The notes under the pieces: generated by a model | What the model was told of the DNA's origin: nothing | What the model saw: the letters and a program-made list of their open reading frames with translations, nothing else | The model's database searches: none | Source of the DNA: Stutzerimonas stutzeri SDM-LAC | Lineage (GTDB): Bacteria > Pseudomonadota > Gammaproteobacteria > Pseudomonadales > Pseudomonadaceae | Assembly: GCF_000235745.1 (NCBI RefSeq) | Contig: NZ_AGSX01000043.1 | Span: forward strand, 1-64,000 | Reading direction: 5' to 3' | Length of the DNA: 64,000 nucleotides | Shown here: positions 59,212-64,000 of the stretch, in pieces | Layout: each line of letters opens with the position of its first letter | Position numbering within the stretch: position 1 is the stretch's first letter | Program-made: the position numbers and the translations under genes

Positions 59212-60141
59212 GTGCAACCCGTGATCACCATCGAGCACCTGACCAAGACCTACGCTTCAGGGCATCCAGCGCTTAAGCAGATTGACCTAGAGATCCACAA
59301 AGGCGAGATCTTTGCGCTGCTCGGCCCTAACGGCGCCGGCAAGACCACGCTGATCAGCATCATCTGCGGCATCGTCAACCCCGGCAGCGGACGCGTGCTG
59401 GTGGATGGGTTCGACATCATCAGCGACTACCGCGCCGCGCGCTCGAAGATCGGCCTGGTGCCGCAGGAGTTGTTCAATGAAGGCTTCGAAAGTGTCTGGG
59501 CCACGGTGCGCTTTTCCCGCGGGCTGTTCGGCAAGGCGCCGGATGACGCCTATCTGGAAAAGCTGCTGCGAGATCTGTCGCTGTGGGACAAGAAAAGCGC
59601 GCGGATCATCGAGCTTTCCGGTGGCATGAAACGCCGGGTAATGATCGCCAAGGCCCTGTCTCACGAGCCGAGCATCCTGTTTCTCGATGAGCCGACCGCG
59701 GGCGTCGATGTCGAGCTGCGCCGGGACATGTGGGAAATGGTTCGCGGCCTGCGCGAGCGCGGGGTGACCATCATTCTCACCACCCACTACATCGAAGAGG
59801 CCGAAGAAATGGCCGATCGAATCGGGGTGATCAGCAAGGGCGAGATTATCCTGGTGGAGGACAAGAAGGCCTTGATGCAGAAGCTTGGCACCAAGCAGCT
59901 GACCCTGCATCTGCAACGGCCGCTTGCGGAAATCCCCGCGGAGCTGGCCAGCTATCCGCTTGAACTCGTCGACTCAGGGAATCAATTGGTGTTCACCTTC
60001 GACGCCCAGCACGAGGACACCGGCATCGCCGACCTGCTCAGGCGTCTCGCCGCGCACGGCATCGATTTCAAGGATCTGCAATCGAGTCAGAGTTCGCTGG
60101 AAGAAATCTTCGTCAGTTTGGTAAAGGGCAGCCGCACATGA
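59212..60141 (+). CDS. ABC transporter ATP-binding protein (ABC-2 type, YadG-like)
   Basis: A 309-residue ATPase: Walker [10 protein letters not shown] near residue 43, signature LSGGMKRRV near 139 and Walker [11 protein letters not shown] near 158, followed by a C-terminal extension of about 90 residues typical of the DrrA/YadG group. I take GTG 59212 ([13 protein letters not shown] after the start) because GCGGAG lies ten bases upstream; an earlier TTG at 59194 is less likely. It overlaps the permease gene by four bases. The substrate is unknown; E. coli YadGH is the closest analogue. Confidence 0.92.
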   Translation: MQPVITIEHLTKTYASGHPALKQIDLEIHKGEIFALLGPNGAGKTTLISIICGIVNPGSGRVLVDGFDIISDYRAARSKIGLVPQELFNEGFESVWATVRFSRGLFGKAPDDAYLEKLLRDLSLWDKKSARIIELSGGMKRRVMIAKALSHEPSILFLDEPTAGVDVELRRDMWEMVRGLRERGVTIILTTHYIEEAEEMADRIGVISKGEIILVEDKKALMQKLGTKQLTLHLQRPLAEIPAELASYPLELVDSGNQLVFTFDAQHEDTGIADLLRRLAAHGIDFKDLQSSQSSLEEIFVSLVKGSRT

Positions 60142-60899
60142 ATTTCCACGCAATCCGCGCCATCTACCTGTTCGAACTGGCGCGCACCTGGCGCACGCTG
60201 TTGCAGAGCATCGCTACACCGGTGATCTCAACTTCGCTGTACTTCGTGGTGTTTGGCTCGGCCATTGGCTCGCGTATGGAGGCGATGCACGGCATTCCGT
60301 ACGGCGCGTTTATCATTCCCGGCCTGATCATGATGGCGCTGCTGACCGAAAGCATCTCTAACGCCTCGTTCGGTATTTACATGCCGCGTTATTCAGGGAC
60401 GATCTACGAGGTTCTGTCGGCGCCGGTTTCCTATCTGGAGATCGTCATCGGCTATGTCGGCGCGGCGGCGACCAAGTCGATCATTCTGGGGCTGGTGATT
60501 CTGCTAACTGCTCGATTGTTCGTCGATTACGAAATTGCCCACCCGTGGGTGATGGCGCTGTTCCTGGTACTGACGGCGGTGACCTTCTGCCTGTTTGGTT
60601 TCATCATCGGCATCTGGGCGGACGGGTGGGAAAAGCTGCAGATTGTTCCGTCACTGATTGTCATGCCGCTGGCTTTTCTGGGTGGCAGTTTCTACTCGAT
60701 CGAGATGCTGCCGCCGCTGTGGCAGAAGGTCACTTTGTTCAATCCAGTGGTGTATCTGATTAGCGGCTTCCGCTGGAGTTTCTATGGCGTCTCGGACGTC
60801 AATGTCGGGATCAGCCTGGCGATGACGCTGGGCTTCCTGGCGCTGTGTCTGGGCTTGATCTGGTGGATTTTCAAGACGGGTTACCGGCTGAAGAACTGA
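60138..60899 (+). CDS. ABC-2 type transporter permease (YadH-like)
   Basis: A 253-residue inner-membrane protein with six predicted helices and the ABC-2 permease pattern, including [19 protein letters not shown] near residue 83 and the C-terminal [22 protein letters not shown] segment near 190. It pairs with the ATPase upstream to form an exporter of the YadGH family. The start overlaps the ATPase stop (ATGA). A bidirectional terminator follows and separates it from metK. Confidence 0.93.
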   Translation: MNFHAIRAIYLFELARTWRTLLQSIATPVISTSLYFVVFGSAIGSRMEAMHGIPYGAFIIPGLIMMALLTESISNASFGIYMPRYSGTIYEVLSAPVSYLEIVIGYVGAAATKSIILGLVILLTARLFVDYEIAHPWVMALFLVLTAVTFCLFGFIIGIWADGWEKLQIVPSLIVMPLAFLGGSFYSIEMLPPLWQKVTLFNPVVYLISGFRWSFYGVSDVNVGISLAMTLGFLALCLGLIWWIFKTGYRLKN

Positions 60900-60933
60900 G
60901 CCTGGCCGTCTTACGGCTACGTACTCATCGCAA

Positions 60934-60970
60934 AAAAAGCCCCGCTCAGCTCTCGCTGGCGGGGCTTTTT
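60934..60970. terminator. Bidirectional intrinsic terminator between the ABC permease gene and metK
   Basis: AAAAAGCCCCGC and GCGGGGCTTTTT form a perfect 12-base stem around a 13-base loop. The GC core with an A-run on one side and a T-run on the other gives a textbook hairpin-plus-U-tract on both strands, midway between converging genes. Confidence 0.95.
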
Positions 60971-60984
60971 GCTGCGGTCTGTAC

Positions 60985-62175
<1,191 letters not shown>

Positions 62176-62189
62176 CTATCGGTTCCTAA

Positions 62190-63191
62190 TTACCGGTGGG
62201 TGAGTCGGCTGTCAGCGGCGAGCCGGGAAAAGTACCGGGTCTGGATCTGAAAACCGTTCTTCAAGCCAATGTAGAGGCTCTCGCCGGGCGTGAGCCCCGC
62301 GGCATCGGCCCAACGGGCCAGATCATCCTGTTCGAAGCCCAACCACAGATCGCCGCAGGCCTCCTTGGCCCAACTCTGGTTGTGGCTGCACAGCTCGGTG
62401 ATCAGCAGGCTACCGCCCACGTTCACCAGCCGCGCCAGTTGCTTGAGTGCTTCACCCGGCGCGGCCAGATGATGCAAAACCATGTTCAGCACAACGCAGT
62501 CGGCTGACGGACATTCGTCCTGTAACGCGTCTGCAAGTTTCAGCTCGACATTTTCCAGCGCGTCCTGCTCGCAACGTGAGCGAGCCAGCTCGAGCATTGC
62601 CGGGCTGTTGTCCACCGCGACCACGCGAGCGAAGCGATGGGCCAACACGGGCAGAAAGCTGCCGTCGCCAGGGCCGACTTCGAGTGCTGTGGAATCCGAG
62701 GACAGATTCAGCGCATCGAGCAGCGCGACCACGCTGTCGTGGTACTGAGGAAGCCCGGCGATCATGTCTTGTCGCGCCTGGAAACTGCTTGCCATTCTTG
62801 CGAAGAAGTCTTCGCTGGCTGCGCTGCGTTGGGCATGCACGGCAGCGATGCGCCCTTGTACATCAAACGGCAGGCTCAACTGATCGACCTCTTCGAGCAG
62901 GGCAGCCTGCAGCTTGCCACCAAGGCTATCGAGTTGGGGCAGGGCGCGGCGGTAGAAGATCGCGTTGCCTTCCCGGCGCGTCGCCAGCAGGCCGGCCTGG
63001 GTCATTACTTTGAGGTGATGGCTGATGCCGGACTGGCCGATGGCAAAAATCTGCGCCAGTTCGAGTACACCGAATGAGTCGTTGGCCAGCGCGCGCAGCA
63101 CGTTCAGACGCAGCGAATCGCCGCCGGCCTTGCACAGGGCGGCGAGCTGATCGCTGTCGTCGAAAGATATCTGGGGAATGCGCAGGCTCAT
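62190..63191 (-). CDS. ArsR-type regulator fused to a methyltransferase domain (SahR-like)
   Basis: A 333-residue protein with an N-terminal ArsR winged helix-turn-helix (about residues 15-95, with LAQIFAIGQSGISHHLKVMTQAGLL) and a C-terminal class I methyltransferase fold (SAM motif ALEVGPGDGSFLPVLA near 170, then VVLNMVLHHLA near 230). This is the architecture of SahR, an SAH-responsive repressor of methionine-cycle genes in other proteobacteria. The gene sits directly ahead of metK, and a perfect 26-base palindrome lies in front of it. Regulation of metK by this protein is inference; catalysis is possible but unproven. Confidence 0.88.
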   Translation of the reverse strand: MSLRIPQISFDDSDQLAALCKAGGDSLRLNVLRALANDSFGVLELAQIFAIGQSGISHHLKVMTQAGLLATRREGNAIFYRRALPQLDSLGGKLQAALLEEVDQLSLPFDVQGRIAAVHAQRSAASEDFFARMASSFQARQDMIAGLPQYHDSVVALLDALNLSSDSTALEVGPGDGSFLPVLAHRFARVVAVDNSPAMLELARSRCEQDALENVELKLADALQDECPSADCVVLNMVLHHLAAPGEALKQLARLVNVGGSLLITELCSHNQSWAKEACGDLWLGFEQDDLARWADAAGLTPGESLYIGLKNGFQIQTRYFSRLAADSRLTHR

Positions 63192-63231
63192 AGGCAGCGC
63201 AGTCTAGTCGCTCGATTTTCGTCCAGCAATG

Positions 63232-63257
63232 CCAATATCAAAAAGTTTTGATATTGG
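63232..63257. promoter_or_regulatory. Perfect 26-bp palindrome, candidate operator of the ArsR/metK unit
   Basis: CCAATATCAAAA-AG-TTTTGATATTGG: two 12-base arms and a two-base centre, 41 bases upstream of the ArsR-type start codon. Just downstream on the minus strand lie TTGCTG and TAGACT, 17 bases apart, a plausible weak promoter, so a protein on the palindrome would act from directly upstream of -35. The AT-rich dyad looks like an operator rather than a terminator, as there is no T-run. Confidence 0.7.
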
Positions 63258-63269
63258 ACAAGCAGCGCT

Positions 63270-63872
63270 TTAGCTGATCAGGCTGTTGATGCCCATGCCG
63301 CAGGACACCAGACCCAGGGCCAACAGAAAGAAGTTCGGCAGCAGATCGAGCAGTCCCTGCAGACGGTCATTGCTCGACAGTTGGCGTGACACCAGGCTGT
63401 AGGTGATCAGGATCGAGATGTCGACCAACGCCCAGATGGCGATCAGCGCTAGCGCCTGCGGTGCGAAGGGTTGCGCCGGCAGAATGAAGCCCGGCAGAAA
63501 GGCGAGAAAGAACAGGATGTCCTTGGGGTTCGATAGTCCGACCGCCATGGCTCGCCAGAAGTAATGTGCCTGCGAGCGCGGCAGTTCCCTGGCTTCCCCA
63601 CCGCCGCCACACAGGCCATCAGCGCCGAGCCAGATCAGGTAGAGCCCGCCGAGCACCTGGCCCCATTCTAGAATCACAGGTTTCAGGTCCAGGGCCAGGT
63701 AGATCACCATCAGCGCAGCGATCAACAGCATCTGCGCCGAAAGCACACCGCCGAGAATGGTCCAGGCCGGCCAGCTGCGTCGGGCGTCAGCGACAACCAG
63801 CGCGACGACCGGGCCAGGGGAGGCGATCAGCAAGGCGACCGCGGCGGCAAAGGCGAGATAGGTGGCGTTCAT
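63270..63872 (-). CDS. LysE/RhtB family amino-acid exporter
   Basis: A 200-residue inner-membrane protein with about six hydrophobic segments and the family-typical N-terminal LLIASPGPVVALVVADA and mid-region VGLSNPKDILFFLAFLPGFI (near residue 115). Such transporters expel amino acids such as lysine, homoserine or threonine, or related metabolites. Its start overlaps the stop of the truncated gene at the window edge by four bases. The proximity to metK hints at export of a methionine-cycle metabolite, but that is only a guess. Confidence 0.9.
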   Translation of the reverse strand: MNATYLAFAAAVALLIASPGPVVALVVADARRSWPAWTILGGVLSAQMLLIAALMVIYLALDLKPVILEWGQVLGGLYLIWLGADGLCGGGGEARELPRSQAHYFWRAMAVGLSNPKDILFFLAFLPGFILPAQPFAPQALALIAIWALVDISILITYSLVSRQLSSNDRLQGLLDLLPNFFLLALGLVSCGMGINSLIS

Positions 63873-64000
63873 AGCTCGGTTACCAGTTCGAAGATGCGCG
63901 ATTGCTTGCCCAGCCTTTCGGTGTAGAAGCGCAGGTTGCAGCTGGCGAAGGTGCGCTGCATCCAGCGGTCGCTGCCATCGAAACGGGCGGTGAAGGGGCT
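63869..64000 (-). CDS. C-terminal part of a gene cut by the window edge, unknown family
   Basis: An open minus-strand frame enters at 64000 and ends at a TGA that overlaps the LysE-family start (ATGA). The 43 visible residues include FTARFDGSDRWMQRTFASC and then NLRFYTERLGKQSRIFELVTEL. I do not recognise the family. Translational coupling with the exporter suggests that the two genes are cotranscribed. Confidence 0.7.
   Translation of the reverse strand, partial: SPFTARFDGSDRWMQRTFASCNLRFYTERLGKQSRIFELVTEL

Overview
The window is a high-GC gammaproteobacterial chromosome segment. Its gene content and order closely follow the region of Pseudomonas genomes that runs from hemW/rdgB through pilT-pilU, pyrR-pyrB-pyrC', the pilGHIJK-chpABC chemosensory cluster, bioA, mexAB-oprM, metF-ahcY and metK. 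A Pseudomonas in the broad sense, probably the stutzeri group (Stutzerimonas), fits best; that assignment is inference from gene order and protein likeness. I see no tRNA, rRNA, CRISPR array, IS element or prophage. Almost all of it is dense core genome.

Layout. (1) 1-5.5 kb: histidine utilisation, hutU-hutH, a predicted NhaC/YuiF-type transporter and the HutC repressor, followed by a non-coding gap holding what looks like a decayed end of a carbamate kinase gene. (2) 5.9-14.5 kb, minus strand: yggS-proC-yggT, a dynamin-like GTPase, metX-metW, a DUF4426 protein, rdgB, hemW and a DUF3392 protein. (3) 14.6-16.8 kb: twitching ATPases pilT and pilU. (4) 16.8-19.4 kb: a two-gene predicted DNA-repair unit (radical SAM plus DUF4130) behind a LexA-like box, and a divergent TM2-domain gene. 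(5) 19.5-25.4 kb, minus strand: gshB, tonB, yqgE/algH, ruvX, pyrR, pyrB and the non-catalytic pyrC'. (6) 25.7-38.8 kb: the complete pil-chp chemosensory system controlling type IV pili. (7) 38.9-42.4 kb: rsmE, bioA, a cytochrome b561 and a YceI protein. (8) 42.6-48.4 kb: a MexAB-OprM/TtgABC efflux operon with a TtgR-like operator but no repressor gene beside it. (9) 48.5-53.1 kb: a DEAD-box helicase, then the ahcY-metF operon behind an S-adenosylhomocysteine riboswitch. (10) 53.2-60.9 kb: a Na+/H+ antiporter, small exported proteins, LigB, a ferric-reductase-like protein and an ABC-2 exporter. (11) 61-64 kb: metK with an ArsR/methyltransferase regulator behind a perfect 26-bp palindrome, a LysE-type exporter and the tail of one more gene.

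Connections. Methyl-cycle genes are spread over the window (metX/metW, metF/ahcY, metK), and two different sensing devices for the cycle are visible: an RNA riboswitch on ahcY-metF and a probable DNA-binding ArsR/methyltransferase protein on metK. Pilus function is also split: PilT/PilU are the retraction motors, and the Pil-Chp pathway 9 kb away controls pilus activity and cAMP signalling in relatives. The items most worth a second look are the LexA-like box on the radical SAM/DUF4130 pair, the orphan TtgR-like operator, the GCCGAA repeat and two threonine-type phosphotransfer domains in ChpA, the palindrome ahead of the metK regulator, and the arcC relic.
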